Positions 22,920 through 35,859 are shown, numbered from the stretch's first letter. The stretch: 64,000 bases of DNA from Spisula solida (GCA_947247005.1 OX365955.1:21371322-21435321), one strand, 5' to 3'. Notes: generated by a model from the sequence alone, not told the origin. Numbers and translations: made by a program.

Positions 22920-24940
22920 GTCGGTTATTGTTTGTTCAATTAAACAAGAACTGGTCAATACATTTAGTGGTTTACAATTTTGTATGGAACTAAAACGTGT
23001 AAAATATTGGCGTGTAATATGGTACAAGTTTCGGTTTGTGATATAGGAATTGAACATCAGTTCGACTAATAAGTTCAATCGTACTTCAGAAATGGCATAC
23101 AGTGTATCTTCTAACTTCGTCTTATTCCTCGTCGTATAAAGTACTGTTTACATTACTGATTCGTCCTCTTAACAAGCAAACATCACTGCAAACCGACTTT
23201 TTATTACATTATCCCAGGGCACAGAGTATTCTAGGTATTTGTCCATATAAGCATAATGTCATATCATTCACCACGTGCGGTTCTGACACAAAGTTCCTTT
23301 AGCAAATCCTCACATTTCCTTCGGGAGGGTGAGATATTTTCCTCCATATTTCGCCGAATTTAATTTTCTTTCCGATGTATTTAACTTATACATATTTATT
23401 AATAAGTTAAAACGTTGTTTAGTAAGTAACTATAATGTTCCTGTATAGACAACCAACTTCTTCCATTATAATTCCAACGAACCAAGTACATGTACATTAC
23501 TAAAATATATGTTCATACCACACGCCAAATCACAAATGAAATGATAACTTGTCGTCCGAATTGTGTTTGACAATCACACTTCCCAGAAAATCGACCCAAG
23601 AGCGCAACAAAACGCTCAAAATTGCATAAAATATTAATTTCCATTTCAGTTTTACGCAGGTCGTACATGCGAATATGTTATTATGGTGACAAAGTGAAGT
23701 GAGAGCTTTAAATCCTCCCGTGAATTAAGCAGAACCATATCTGACATTTACTTCGCGTTCTGCTAAGTAGTCAACATGATAATACCACTAATACAGCCAT
23801 ACAGCCATTTTTTTTATGTATATTACGATAATTTGTATCATTCCATGAACAAATACAATCAGATAATTGCTTTTTACCAATTAAGGCATATTACCAATTA
23901 AGGCATATTATACCAAAGGTTAATGTTCTTCGTGTCTCGCTTTCAAGAGTACGATGTTGATATGCCAACTACGCACGGATTTTTGATATCAATAGCTATT
24001 GGTGCATTCTGATCACCTCGGCCTTTATGCATTGCAATATTAAATATGGGTCATGGTTTTTGATGATTTCAACATGTGCATGGGAAATATAAAAACATAC
24101 TGTAGCGCACAGACATTCCAAAGCCACACAGAAATGAAGACAGTGCCTAGCTATCCACGCAAGAATCAGACATAGAACGAACTATCCACATCCCAAAAAT
24201 GAATATTTCAAGCAAGCCTATATACTCACTCCGCAATGAATGACACACTGCGTACTTCGAATTATGTGCATAATTAACAATAAATGGAGGTAGTTATAAA
24301 TGATTACCTTTAAAGATATTTTTCTGCCATAATATGTCTTCTTATGATCGTACAAAATATGAAAACTGATAGGGAAAGGTAAAATAACCATCTTATTTTG
24401 TTACTAATTTCACGCGAACGTAGCTGGACTGATAACTCAGACTAACCATTTTGGTGTATTCATACAGTTATACACGAGGTGTATTTACCGGAGACTAACG
24501 GAATTGGCCGAGATTTCACGATTGCTATTGGTGGTATTGAAGTCCTCTGGAAGCCCTGCACAGACTCTGTTGTTCGTACACCTTAAATCTTGTCAAATAT
24601 ATTTGTCTTCTTATAATGTAAATAACAAGGTCGACAATAGAGGGGTTGCGGACGTGTAAATAAACGTGTACCACGTGGGCGTCTACGTGAATACTACTTT
24701 TTGGGTATTTCGTCATCAAGTTATGTGCAGGTTCTACTAGTAATCCATTGGTCTTTGGCACTGTCACGTTTAGGCGTCACTGAACATTCTATCGACGGTC
24801 AAAACAATTAAGCTGAATGTATGATTCGCTCGGAAAACACCACACAGATATGACCATTGTACAGGTTAGGTGTGTTTTGATGCAGTTAAACTTGTGTGCA
24901 AATTTACTAATAGCCGCCAAGATATTGTCTGTAGAAGTTG
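22920..24940. other. Intergenic region
   Basis: Nothing coding seen. A small tandem duplication (TTACCAATTAAGGCATATTA) occurs near 23876. Around 24001-24050 and 24485-24530 there are dispersed-repeat pieces (CACCTCGGCCTTTATGCATT; GGAATTGGCCGAGATTTCAC) that recur near 9510-9590. Confidence 0.5.
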
Positions 24941-24950
24941 CACATAGTTT

Positions 24951-26267
24951 TTACGACAATACCAACACAAGAAATGTTACTAAAGCAACACATTCGCACA
25001 CTGCAAACACAAAAAACACAAGCCTGTCAAATGCCTTCGACACTTCACTCCACTGGGTTGGTGTACATTGCGAGTCTGTTTCCATGTTTTCACGGCCACA
25101 ACGATCGGCATCACACTCACCATGTTGTGGTTTCATTACGTGTACTTGGTTGTCCGTCAAACCTGGTCCTGGTTTCCTTTTTATGAAATATTTGAGGAAA
25201 AATATCGCCGTTTTGGGAATATTTTTATCATCCCTAGTATGGCATAGATTTAAAGATACGACTGTAGCAGGGAGTGATAGGGCTCCGACAATAAAGTGAA
25301 ATGTTACATACATACTGATGTATGATATTCCATCCCCTGACTCAGGTAGAGAGCTTGTTATCATTGTTAGGAACACGGCCAGTGTAAGAAATAACGATAT
25401 TGGAAATGATGTTTTTTCGCCACTTTCACATGGGACGAAATAAGCTAACAAATTCAAAGCTGCGAGTAAAACAACAGGTACGATTATATTAAACAAGCAG
25501 GATCGACAATTACGTTGCAGCTTCATTTGGTAGTTCAGCTTCGTATACGCAAGAACATTTTTATTTTCATTACATAAATCTGTATCACATGCCACAGAAG
25601 TAAGAACTGCTTCCATAGTATTTTCGGTTATTTTCCATTCTACATTATTGGCCGAGTCCAGCAAAATGATGTGATCCACATTGGCATGAAGCATTACTGT
25701 ATCGTCGTAACTCATAACAGTGCTTACGACAATGCCACATTCTTGTTCATCAAATGGATATTTTTTAGTTTTCATTTCACAAGTTGTTTCCACCATAACG
25801 TGGGTCCAGATTACTATTTCACCTTTAAAGTTGAGTTGAACATGTGTACGCTTAAGTCCAATGTCGGTTGGATTTTGAATAGCGTTTGGAATGGTTAAGT
25901 CCGGTACCCAGACGTTGCTTTCAAGTGGAAACACAATCTTTGTAGCGTTGTCAAAATCTTCAGGATTCCATTTCAGCAGTTCATCAGTCCAATGTAACAA
26001 GATATAAAGAGCAGTACTCATTGACTGTTGCAGGACATCCACACTACGCAGTTTCTCTAGATACAATTGCACTGTCACGTTTAGTTGTTGTGAATCGTGA
26101 AGAACTGGTCGCACGTGCGGTGAATAATCCTGAAACAACGATTTATGCAGACGTGTGCCAGAATGTGAAGTTAAATTAACTCCTTGGACACCGGTCACGT
26201 GTACAGTAACCATGTAGATGATCGCTGTAATGTATAACAAAGTAAATGCCATGTCTAACAACTTCAC
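24951..26267 (-). CDS. Cys-loop ligand-gated channel subunit (nicotinic receptor-like), intronless
   Basis: 438 aa in one exon. A signal peptide lies at 1-29 (Met6 is an alternative start). The extracellular domain has WVPDL (loop A, 120-124), Trp154 of loop B, and the Cys loop C163-C177 (CEMKTKKYPFDEQEC, 13 residues between). Loop C has C227 and C232 separated by four residues, not the vicinal pair of acetylcholine-binding alpha subunits. Four membrane segments lie near 258-279, 283-306 (GEKTSFPISLFLTLAVFLTM, pore helix), 316-340 and 413-437. The TM3-TM4 loop is short. A pentameric channel subunit at the plasma membrane; the ligand need not be acetylcholine. Intact. Confidence 0.92.
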   Translation of the reverse strand: MKLLDMAFTLLYITAIIYMVTVHVTGVQGVNLTSHSGTRLHKSLFQDYSPHVRPVLHDSQQLNVTVQLYLEKLRSVDVLQQSMSTALYILLHWTDELLKWNPEDFDNATKIVFPLESNVWVPDLTIPNAIQNPTDIGLKRTHVQLNFKGEIVIWTHVMVETTCEMKTKKYPFDEQECGIVVSTVMSYDDTVMLHANVDHIILLDSANNVEWKITENTMEAVLTSVACDTDLCNENKNVLAYTKLNYQMKLQRNCRSCLFNIIVPVVLLAALNLLAYFVPCESGEKTSFPISLFLTLAVFLTMITSSLPESGDGISYISMYVTFHFIVGALSLPATVVSLNLCHTRDDKNIPKTAIFFLKYFIKRKPGPGLTDNQVHVMKPQHGECDADRCGRENMETDSQCTPTQWSEVSKAFDRLVFFVFAVCECVALVTFLVLVLS

Positions 26268-26459
26268 TAGAATTTAGAAGTCAATTTGCCCGGCCAACCA
26301 ATGAACACCATTCTCGTTTACCAGAATATTCTTCACCTGTCTTGGAACTTGACTAACCACTGATGTATGAGGACGATGAATACTAGATGATCAAAATAAT
26401 CCATGTCTCTCTCTCTAAATACTACAAGTATCGGGTTAAGGTGAACAAAAGGGAACGTC

Positions 26460-26780
26460 CCGTGAATAGTTCAGTCATATATTGTTGCTGCCAATAATAG
26501 CAAAAGCGTTGATTCATGTGTCTTCATCAGGTTTGTAAATTCATGTTTATTTAACTTCATTGAATAATGTCAGGAGTGCTTTGAACCAAAGGTAGCCCGA
26601 TACTTTTTTACCAGGAAAATAAAATATTCATAACACATCAACTGTTCTGTTGAGCCAAAAAAGACACAGGTGTATAGAAAAAATAGTTTTAAAATACTAT
26701 ACATAGATACATAACATGGGAACCGGATACGCTTTCACCAGGCAGATAAAATATTCATAACACTACAGTATTTTTTTCTA
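26460..26780. repeat. Tandem duplication of about 126 bp
   Basis: The block with ATAAAATATTCATAACAC followed by TGTTGAGCCAAAA (from about 26618) recurs at about 26744 (TATTGAACCAAAA). Not coding. Confidence 0.6.
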
Positions 26781-26866
26781 TTGAACCAAAATAGGTACAG
26801 ACATGTATAATATGGATGATATTGTTATTTAGTTGGTTAAAACACCTAGCAGTAAACCAGTACCCG

Positions 26867-27232
26867 ACAGGGTGGCCACAGAAAATGAAGAATGAAATTC
26901 CCTGATAAGTCCCTGACTTTTCCCTCACCGAAAGGTTATTTTCCTTTTGTTTGCGGTGTTCGTAACTCCAAAATATCCTTATAGCCATACCTACACCACC
27001 CAAGTGATTATTTATACCTATCTTATAATAAATACAGTTTGTTTGAAGAAATACATCTATTCAATAAAGTCACGAACAGAAACTGCCTGTAGACACATTT
27101 TGCCTCCAATTCATGTAAAATTCCCTGATAATTCGGTAATTTTTGCCCATTTTGAAAGTCCCCGATTTTTCCCTGCAGGGATTTTGTTTTTGGCATTTTC
27201 GCTGTTTTCCAGATTCTGTGGCCATCATGCCC
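26867..27232. mobile_element. hAT-like non-autonomous element
   Basis: The left end CAGGGTGGCCACAGAA mirrors the right end TTCTGTGGCCATCATG. Inside are AATTCCCTGATAAG, GTCCCTGACTTTTCCC and AATTCCCTGATAAT repeats, the layout of the widespread CAGGGTGGCCA hAT-type elements (recalled from family knowledge). No transposase frame. Confidence 0.6.
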
Positions 27233-27339
27233 GATGTCTGTAAGATAGCATTGCCCAGGGTGTAACCTAGCTGTCCATTTTATATACAGTACACATGCGC
27301 AAGTTCGTAACCATGACAAAAATTCTGTAAAATTTCATT

Positions 27340-27400
27340 ACTTTTTCAACAATGTTTTCTGTGCTCGGCTGGTTAAGTTGAGTGCTGCCTTTCCTGTCTG
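27340..27400. repeat. Dispersed repeat piece
   Basis: TGTGCTCGGCTGGTTAAGTT and its flanks recur inverted at 60420-60462. Confidence 0.6.
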
Positions 27401-28299
27401 ATTTTCTAAATCTTTTAGCAAATGCATACACTATTTCATTTTGGCGAAAAAAGGAAAAAAGAATACACACGAATTCCAATATCTAAGAATGGACTTGCGG
27501 CCCACAAACACTATGTAACCGGATTCAAAACATTCCATAAAGTAGCTCTTGTTTGTTGATTTTGCACACTCTCAGCTGAAATTGAATTTTGCGTCAGTGC
27601 ATTGTCACACACTGAGATGAGACCAGTCTTCTATAGCACGCAGTCTGCAGAAGACTAGGATGACCTGGAGGGTAGCCGTGAGACAGAGTCCGCTGGCGAC
27701 CTGTGATAGAGGCCCTATGCCCATGAAGGAGTGAAGAGGAAAAAGCGAAGCGTAAGCAGTGTATGGTGAAATCTCGATTTTTACAGTCAATTCCGTTAAT
27801 TTAAGGTGTACATGGCAGAAAAGCTATGAAAAAATGTCAAACATAATTCTGCAATTTTACATGCCAGTTTCTGTCTTCTCACGTTACCATTTCAACAATT
27901 TAACGTATTACATATACATGTATATATAAAATGACAGTAATTGTAATAGAATTTAATGCAGTTTTTGGGTAAGGTAATTGTTATGTAATGCATATTCTCA
28001 AATAATTCACCCCATGTCCGATTTTGGTTCATTTACATGTTTGGACTGTTCTATTTGCTCTAGATTCTAGTTGTCATCAATTTAATCTTTTAACTTGAAC
28101 AAGATTCGTGAAACACTATGGTAGGGTAGAGGTTCAATTGTATTTGCAAGTTTATTTTAAGAATTGAGCTGTAGACCTAGATTTTTGGCTGACCTAGATT
28201 TTTGGCTGACCTACATTGAGATTTCATATAGCTGACCAATGTAGTCAGGTTGACAATGCACAAAACCACATAACAATGCCAAACCACACGTTTTTGACG

Positions 28300-28755
28300 T
28301 GCAGTGCTCGGGTGAGCTACAAACGGTAAGGTAACAAGACGGCCCAAAAAGCCCTAGGTCTCTCACCTGTTGTAGCAGTACATGCAAGACCTGTGATTTA
28401 ATCTAGTGACCTAGTTCTTAGCCCCATATGACGCAATATTGCACTTGACCTAGATTTTGTTGAGATGATCACACTGAACAAGTTTCTTAAGGATAAATTT
28501 GGCTAAAATTGTGACCTCTAGTGACTACACAAGGTTTTTCTATGATTTGACCTTGTGACCTAGTTTTTGACCCCGGATGACCCAATATCAACCTTGACCT
28601 AGATGTTGTTGAGAAGATCATTGTGACCAAGTTTCATAAAGATTAGGTCAAAATTGTGACCTCTAGTGTTTACACAAGCAAATTGTTGACGGACGGACGA
28701 CGGAAGAAGAGTGATCACAAAAGCTCACTCTATCACTTTGTGACAGGTGAGCTAA
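28300..28755. repeat. Common dispersed repeat with 'gtgacctag' units
   Basis: Diverged internal blocks (GTGACCTAGTTTTTGACCCC, TTGACCTAGATGTTGTTGAG, GTGACCTCTAGTGTTTACAC) are bounded by GGTGAGCTAC on the left and ACAGGTGAGCTAA on the right. I associate this type with bivalve genomes (recalled, not searched). Confidence 0.65.
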
Positions 28756-28759
28756 TAAA

Positions 28760-29860
28760 AAATAATGAAGACCATAATTTTCATGCAAGAACATTTATTG
28801 TCATATAATCATTAAATCATCAGTTACAAGTACCTTTTAATATTTAAGGGATACATACATGGTAATAATGTCAGTAATCAAATAACAAAAAGATATTTCA
28901 TAATCAAAGTATGACATACAAAAGTTAAACAGTACAAATGACCTATAGTATACAGTACAATGTATGTGAATGGTAGTCACTGCCAGTCAGTGTATAAGGC
29001 AGCGTTCAGTAAACGCCTATGTCCCAGTGGAAGCATTGTCCATAGTAACTAGCTAAGTCAATATGAAGCCATAAGTTTGTAGAAAGGTTGGCTAGTGATA
29101 CATGGCGTTGACCATGTAAGGTATTATGTATTTATTACCTTGCCAAGTTTGAAAGCAGTGCCATGTGCAATGCCTTGGTGGACTTTGAAAATATTTGAGT
29201 TTATTGAATGTGATGGTTTTGTTAACATTTTCAATGTAACGAACGAACGAATAAACGGGACAGGACAATTACTATATGCCTCCCATATCAGTAGATGCCG
29301 AGGCATAAACATGACAATATACACCGTAATTATGCAGAATGAACTATCATAATAGAAGTGAATGTTGTTGAAAAAGACGAATAATGGCGATGATTTTGCT
29401 CAATTAAAGAAAATCTTGAGTCCCGAACATGTTTGACTGTACATGTTTAGGAGACGTCAAACCTATAATTTATACGACAATTAAACAAATACATGTGAAC
29501 ATTTTGCAAATAAACACAATACAAGCATCCACATAAAACTTATACATGTCGTTGGCTTTGAATAAGAAGGTCGAACCTTAAAAGACCCATGCATTTTTGA
29601 AATCTGCATCTCAATGCGCTCGCTTCTTATGAGCCTATTTTCATGAAAACCAGAAGTGCTTATGTCGACCAAACTGAAGTTTAAAAAGCTTGTTTTTCTA
29701 TCAGTAAAGAGTAGTTTTCTGACAATGTTTCTTGTTTTCTGAAAATATTGATTTTGTACTTACAACCATCTAGTTCTAAGCCAGCGATGTATATGTACAT
29801 ATATATAATAAATTTAGAACTTATTGCATGATAGGTAAAGCATATTTATAATTATATTAC
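28760..29860. other. Intergenic region
   Basis: No gene, array or clear transposon end seen; short open frames only. Confidence 0.5.
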
Positions 29861-30011
29861 ATGATTACTAATATTTATTCAATATTACTTTTAATGGGAT
29901 TTTTATTATCTGCCAAGATGACATAATGATTGGTCCAGCTATCTTTGGTGGTGGAAAACCTGGTGCCCCTTCTAGATACACGATGACGTTGACATAATAT
30001 GGATGGTAACC

Positions 30012-30498
30012 AGGAGGAACCAGCAAGCCAGATAGATAGCTTTGCCGAGGAACCAGCTAAGTAGCTTTGCCGAGGAACCAGCAAGCCAGCTAGGTAGCTT
30101 TGCCGAGGAACCAGCAAGCCAGCTAGGTAGCTTTGCCGAGGAACCAGCAAGCCAGATAGGTAGCTTTGCCGAGGAACCAGCAAGCCAGCTAGGTAGCTTT
30201 GCCGAGGAACCAGCAAGCCAGCTAGGTAGCTTTGCCGAGGAACCAGCAAGCCAGCTAGGTAGCTTTGCCGAGGAACCAGCAAGCCAGCTAGTTAGCTTTG
30301 CCGAGGAACCAGCAAGCCAGCTAGGTAGCTTTTGCCGAGGAACCAGCAAGCCAGCTAGGTAGCTTTGCCGAGGAACCAGCAAGCCAGCTAGGTAGCTTTT
30401 GCCGAGGAACCAGCAAGCCAGCTAGGTAGCTTTGCCGAGGAACCAGCAAGCCAGCTAGGTAGCTTTTGCCGAGGAACCAGCAAGCCAGCTAGGTAGTT
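30012..30498. repeat. 33-bp minisatellite
   Basis: About 14 units of AGGAACCAGCAAGCCAGCTA plus GGTAGCTTTGCCG (33 bp, some 34). Because 33 is divisible by three and the unit lacks stops in several frames, long open frames appear on both strands; I treat them as artefacts. Confidence 0.95.
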
Positions 30499-30509
30499 TG
30501 GCCTACACT

Positions 30510-31660
30510 TCATATACTTAATCTAATAACACAGTTGGGCAAGCTTAGTCTTGCTTGTAAACCTCTATTCTACACCAAAGGTAGGATGTAAACCTGTATC
30601 AGTTAAAAAGCAAGAAACATGATCACTCACTCACAGTGGCCCCTAAAAGGGAGTTCATAGCTTATGCAAATACTAATTTCAATTCTTCAAGCAAATAATG
30701 AAAATCATGATTGTTTTTTATAAATGAATAAACAAAATAATTAAACAGATACGTGTTCATAAATTATTTAGAATAATAACAAACTATGAGACAACAAATT
30801 ACTATAACAACTGGTGAATCAAATTATATTAACTTTGTTTATAAATGTTTTAATATAATATACCTTTATAATGTTAGGGATTAGTAAAGTGCAGAGAATT
30901 TGACATGACTCTTGAACTTCTATTAGCAAAATTTCACAGCCGATTTATTGGCTTTATTTATATCCTCGGTTGTATGTTTTCATATGCAGGAGTATCACGA
31001 AGACGCTCGAGGTGTAATACCAACACAAATCGGAAGAACCGATATTGCACAATTAGCTCGCGGAAAACTATTTATTCAACGCAAGAACCTTGTAATATAT
31101 TCATGCATATAGGTCAGGATCATGTCAAATTCTCTGTGCTATATGTATATATATAACATATTGTTCCTGGCAAAGCACAAGCAATCATACACTTAGTAAC
31201 CAGACTCTCACTCAAACACATGTTCACCATTTATAACATAAAATAACTGAAAAACATATAAATATGAAAAATATCTGAAAAAATCTTAAATATTTAATAA
31301 CAGTTTCTTCACAGAAAAATGGCATTTTTTTCACTGTTACATAACTATGCGGGGCAATTTTGGGGAAATATGTGTAGAAATTAACACTGAGAAAATATAC
31401 ATGTACTTTGAAAATATGGACCGCATAATGGTCCCTGTCAACTTTTGTATATTTTATGAAAAGGGAGAAAACTGTGATGTTTAAAAATTATGATGAAGTG
31501 AAGTTTTCTCCCTTAGTAACAAATGAGAGGACCGGTTCAGATTAAGTTTGTCAAATAAAACAGAGACACCAGAAAAGATCTATTGTCTCCGATTAAACAT
31601 AAGTTTTGTATTCAACCAAAACGTATCAATATGTAGCAGTTAACACCACAAAGGAATGGT
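30510..31660. other. Intergenic region with one dispersed repeat
   Basis: 31014-31140 (AATACCAACACAAATCGGAA..CAAGAACCTTGTAATATATT) is a relative of 18989-19117. Nothing else seen. Confidence 0.5.
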
Positions 31661-31669
31661 GACAATAAT

Positions 31670-32104
31670 ACCAGGCCCCAATTCCTCAAAAAAACTTAAG
31701 TTATTGCTCAGATGAGACTTGCTATTTTAAAAACATATTTGTTGGTTAAATTACTTTCATGTATACTTGTCAATATTGTTTCGTCACAGTTAGATGCCAA
31801 TCTAATAGCGCAATACATAATAAGTTCAATTTTTACAGAAAATAGTGCTTTAAAGTTATAAACATCTAAAGTAAAAAATAAGTCTGTTATAACAAGCTCA
31901 TGTACGAAGCCTTTATTATTTATTACTGTTGGATTTGCATGAGCATTTCATACAAAAATTACCTACTAAATCATTATTTAGCAATAAATACACAGTTTCT
32001 GGCAGCAATATACATCACAAGACTATGATTGTAGTCATATAATAAATTTAAAATAGCAGTCTCAGCTGAGCAATAACTTAAGTTTTTCCTGGAATTGCGG
32101 CCAG
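31670..32104. mobile_element. MITE with about 55-bp inverted ends
   Basis: The left end (CAGGCCCCAATTCC, then AACTTAAGTTATTGCTCAGA) mirrors the right end (TCAGCTGAGCAATAACTTAA, then GGAATTGCGGCCAG). 435 bp, no open frame. Confidence 0.8.
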
Positions 32105-32109
32105 AGGTT

Positions 32110-33190
32110 TGACTGTTGTTGTTACAGTTGATTTACTATTCTCGATAACAACATTACATGATAAAACCCATTTTCCATCATCCGGAATTGAAGGGTGCCG
32201 TGGGGGTAACAGCCAATAAGTTGTATAGCGAGAGCGTATATATTTCTTCTGTTTTTCAAGTTTAAACATGAAAAACGTATAAAACAATTATTGCACATTA
32301 TCATTAAACATCTTTGTTTTCAAGCTTTAGCAAAAATTATCCTAAAAATTGCTTTATATTAGAAATATTGCATTTTATACTACACTGTCGTTTCCGTAGC
32401 TTGATACAGATGACGAGAAAATATACATATATTTATGCAAAAACGTTGTCCGCAAGGTCGAAAAATAGTGTTGTCATTGTGTGTGTCGCTCAATTAATTC
32501 TGTAATCCCCGGGTTTTATTCTGTAATGTCAATATGGTGAATGATGTACATAAATGTCAAACACTACATAAGGCCACAATATATTAATTCCTAAATTATC
32601 ATCTCTGCCTGTCCCCTCCTCTTTGTTATGCCACCAAGACAATTTTTATTTATCTAGTTTAGTTTTTTTTAGTCAACGAACTTTAAAAAAATGATATTGT
32701 GTGTTAATAAATAAATAGGTTGATTGTATATTGACGCTGTCATTTCAAATAAATAATGCTTGAATCTGTTAATTTAAACATATTTCCTGTAGAGTGTTGA
32801 AATTTGCAGAAACCCAAGAAGTCTGTATGAGCACTTATATCATTTCAAGAGTTAAAATACCTATTACTAGACCATGTTGAGCCCTTGTGTACAAAGTTTT
32901 CAAAAGAGTTTAAACAAAATTTGGACGATAATCTAGGAATTATTTTATTATGGCCTAATTATCATCCATTTCAGCTATATTATGCAATTCAAAATAATTT
33001 ATGCAGTGAATAATCTATAAAACCATCATGCAGGAAATTGCATACAGAATACACTCGTATATATATGTATAATAATATATTCAATTCGCCTAAAAATACA
33101 GATAGTATGGAGTGTTCTAGCAAATTTGCTAAAGGGACACAACTTCAGATACCTTAGTTTGTATTAACTGTAAAAGTATAAGTAAATAGT
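32110..33190. other. Intergenic region
   Basis: AT-rich, nothing recognised. Confidence 0.5.
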
Positions 33191-33195
33191 TCTAT

Positions 33196-33560
33196 TAATG
33201 CACCTTTCAATGTTTTGCCCCAGGGGGGGGGGGGGGGGGGTGGCAGGCAGACCCAGGGGAATTAGGCAATCTTTCTTTTTTTGGGTCTAATTCATCATCC
33301 TAGAGCCAAACATTTAATCTAAATCCACACAGTGTGCGATGCTTGGTGTATCAAACGGCTAACCATCTTCAAATGGTTGTCTACTTTTTTGTGTCTATTA
33401 AAACTCCAAAATAAACAGGATAAAAATTCCAGCCAAAGTCTATTTTCCAGGACACGGAATTATTTGGCGTGTCAAATTCCCGTTGGTCAGGAATCTTCTT
33501 CTGACTAGAGTCCCATGAATGCCCAACCCCCCTTAGGGCAAAATATTGATAGGTGCATTA
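33196..33560. mobile_element. MITE with TAATGCACC ends
   Basis: The left end TAATGCACCTTTCAATGTTT mirrors the right end AATATTGATAGGTGCATTA, each followed inward by GCCCCA or CCTTAGGGC. 365 bp with a long G run at about 33223. The ends suit a TA target site. Confidence 0.75.
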
Positions 33561-33569
33561 CGGAAGATC

Positions 33570-34160
33570 ATAACACAGTCATTCTTGTATTACAGACACA
33601 ATTATGTACTGGATAAGTACAAAGATGTTGTCCAGAAAGTTTCATTCATACACAAAGATAGGCACCAAACATGGATTTCAAACAAACAAATTAGGTCAAA
33701 ATTCAAATTGGGTCTTGACACCTAATTAGCTCCCCTTTCTGTGTCTGTGCATGGCATTGTTGTTTGATTGTACATGTATACAATTTCACCATATTTTTAT
33801 TTTAGAAATAAATGTAAATGGTGATTGTTATACCAGTTGTTTGTTAAGGGTAAGTAGAGCATTTATGACATGACCAAGGAGAACATGGTAAGAGTAATAG
33901 ATGTATTGCTGTTTGTAATGAGCAGTACATATGTTAACATAAATCTGTAATACATGTAGTTGATAATAAGAGACTTAATCTGAGTGGAAAGTGTTGCAAC
34001 TTATCAATATGATACAACTACAAAATATTCATATTATAGAAATATAACAAGAGAGCCAAGATGGCTACCGCATCTATCTATCATTCACCTGTGTAATCTT
34101 AGAAGAGATACTGGTTCAATAAAGATAAAGCCAAATCTGTGACTGCTCGAGTGTTTAACC
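33570..34160. other. Intergenic region
   Basis: No supported feature. Confidence 0.4.
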
Positions 34161-34167
34161 AATTTGT

Positions 34168-34173
34168 TTTATT
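34168..34173 (-). terminator. Candidate poly(A) signal for terminal exon C
   Basis: AATAAA on the minus strand, about 600 bases after the stop at 34771. The 33-bp array would then lie in the 3' UTR. Confidence 0.35.
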
Positions 34174-34394
34174 TGGCATGTAAACTCATGGGCAAAAATG
34201 CCTAATGTTTCCAAATAAACCACATTTACTGTACCTTGATGATCTGGTATTGAACTTGGTCAAGATATGATAGAACTTTGTGACCAGTTTGCATGCATAT
34301 TTAGACAAATTGTAACCTCTACAATGTACATGTATGTCAATTGTTAACAACACAATGTGGATACTGGATGAAGGGCGGAGATCCAATGATCCTA

Positions 34395-34735
34395 AATCCT
34401 AAAGGTGGAGTCAACAGCCTTACTATCCAATAAAAAGGTGGAGTCAACAGTTTGACTATCCATTGAGAAGGTGGGTTCAACTGCCTGACTATCAAATGAA
34501 AAGGTGGAGTCAACTGTCTGACTATCCAATGAAAAGGTGGAGTCACTTACTGCCTGAATATCCAATGAAAAGGTGGAGTCAAGTCTGACTATCCAATGAA
34601 AAGGTGGAGTCAACTGAGTCTGACTATCCAATGAAAAGGTGGAGTCAGCTGAGTCTGACTACCCAATGAAAAGGTGGAGTCAACTGCCTGACTATCCAAT
34701 GAAAAGGTGGAGTCAACAGCCTGACTATCCAATCA
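34395..34735. repeat. About 33-bp minisatellite
   Basis: About 11 units of GACTATCCAATGAAAAGGTG plus GAGTCAACTGCCT with length changes. Directly downstream of terminal exon C on that gene's strand. Confidence 0.9.
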
Positions 34736-34770
34736 AAATTCTTGTTACAAAAAGTTCTGTTCAACACATT

Positions 34771-34949
34771 TTACATGTCTTTCTCAGAGAAGTCCTTATT
34801 GGATGTATTTCTCCTCATTCCTGTAGCACGAAGTCCAGTCACTCCCCAGTAATAGAAGTAACAAACCATAGCACAGATTATCTGTAGACCAATTAATGTT
34901 AGAGACCATTTTGAAATTTTCAACAATGAGAAAAAGCCACACACCATCA
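34771..34949 (-). CDS. Terminal exon C of a multi-pass membrane protein (alternative)
   Basis: Acceptor TTTTCTTTTTTTCAG before 34949. It enters one base into a codon and codes 58 residues to TAA at 34771: VMVCGFFSLLKISKW, then a hydrophobic stretch LTLIGLQIICAMVCYFYYWG and a polar tail ending in FSEKDM. With exon A (45851-45952) the split codon reads G|TG (Val) in frame. Exon B (40284-40453) has the same entry phase and a similar end (SYYYWITF against CYFYYWGV), so B and C look like duplicated alternative last exons. Family not recognised. Confidence 0.6.
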
Positions 34950-35404
34950 CTGAAAAAAAGAAAATACATAAATGAGTTAACCAATTCCATTCTAAATAAC
35001 TAATGCAATGTACATTCAAGTTTTTGTTTTGAATTGATATTTCTGATGCCTCGAAGAGTTCAAGTACTCTAGAAACCACAAACAGATTATTAGGTCCTGG
35101 CAAAGTGATGATACACTAGAATACAGTACTTGCCTTATCTTTTTTTTAATATTAATCATGATATGATAATAACTGGTAATAAAGATTTATTTTGAACAAA
35201 AAGTCCAACAAATTACATGATATAGTCGTTTTTCAAATGTTGTTGAAAACATTATCAGTTATATGTAATGTGATAAATTGATGAGACATCAGTACAGTAT
35301 GGCAAGAATATCAAATTAAACTTATGTTTTACTAACTTCAAATACATGTTTCATTATGCTCATACTGTTCAGAAAATTAAAACAGGGTTTTAGTTAGACA
35401 GGTG

Positions 35405-35520
35405 TTAATTAATTAGTAATTGCATCATGCCAGGAGCAACATGTCTGATTACACGCCAGAACAAAGGCATTAATGTGTCAGAACAAAGGCATCAATAAGC
35501 CAGAACAAAGGCATCGATGC
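35405..35520. repeat. Short tandem repeat, three to four units
   Basis: CCAGAACAAAGGCATCAATA-type units of about 30 bp. Confidence 0.7.
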
Positions 35521-35774
35521 AGCTTATGTAAATACTCTGTTCTTTCATGAAGACAGTTGTTAATTGCGCATCTAAGAATAGTGCAATGAACACCAGCAGT
35601 ATCATGAATAGATCATATAATAATAGATCATACACTGTGGTAAACAAATGCAACATGTCATGTACAGCAGATATAAGGTATCAGAGAGGACTAAGTGCAT
35701 TGGTAAGGAGCATGTGTGATGGGCACGGGGGCAGGGAGGGGGGCATTCACACGTTGTGTGTGGGTGAACAATTG

Positions 35775-35850
35775 CTTATAGGTGGGAAGTTGGTAGAGTG
35801 ATAGACTATAAACTGACAGATTTGGGTTCAATCCTAGTTTGGGCAGATTC
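35775..35850 (+). repeat. tRNA-like SINE head
   Basis: A-box-like TTGGTAGAGTGATAG (35790-35804) and B box GGGTTCAATCC (35824-35834) at tRNA spacing. No sound acceptor stem, so a SINE remnant rather than a tRNA gene. Confidence 0.45.
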
Positions 35851-35859
35851 TGTTCTTCC

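Noticed and set aside
29875..30382. Long open frames on both strands with 11-residue repeats
   Set aside because: A 33-bp array free of stops gives such frames automatically; no start context, splice partner or non-repeat coding part.
33222..33241. Long G run as a possible G-quadruplex regulator
   Set aside because: It is the interior G tract of a MITE, with no gene nearby to regulate.
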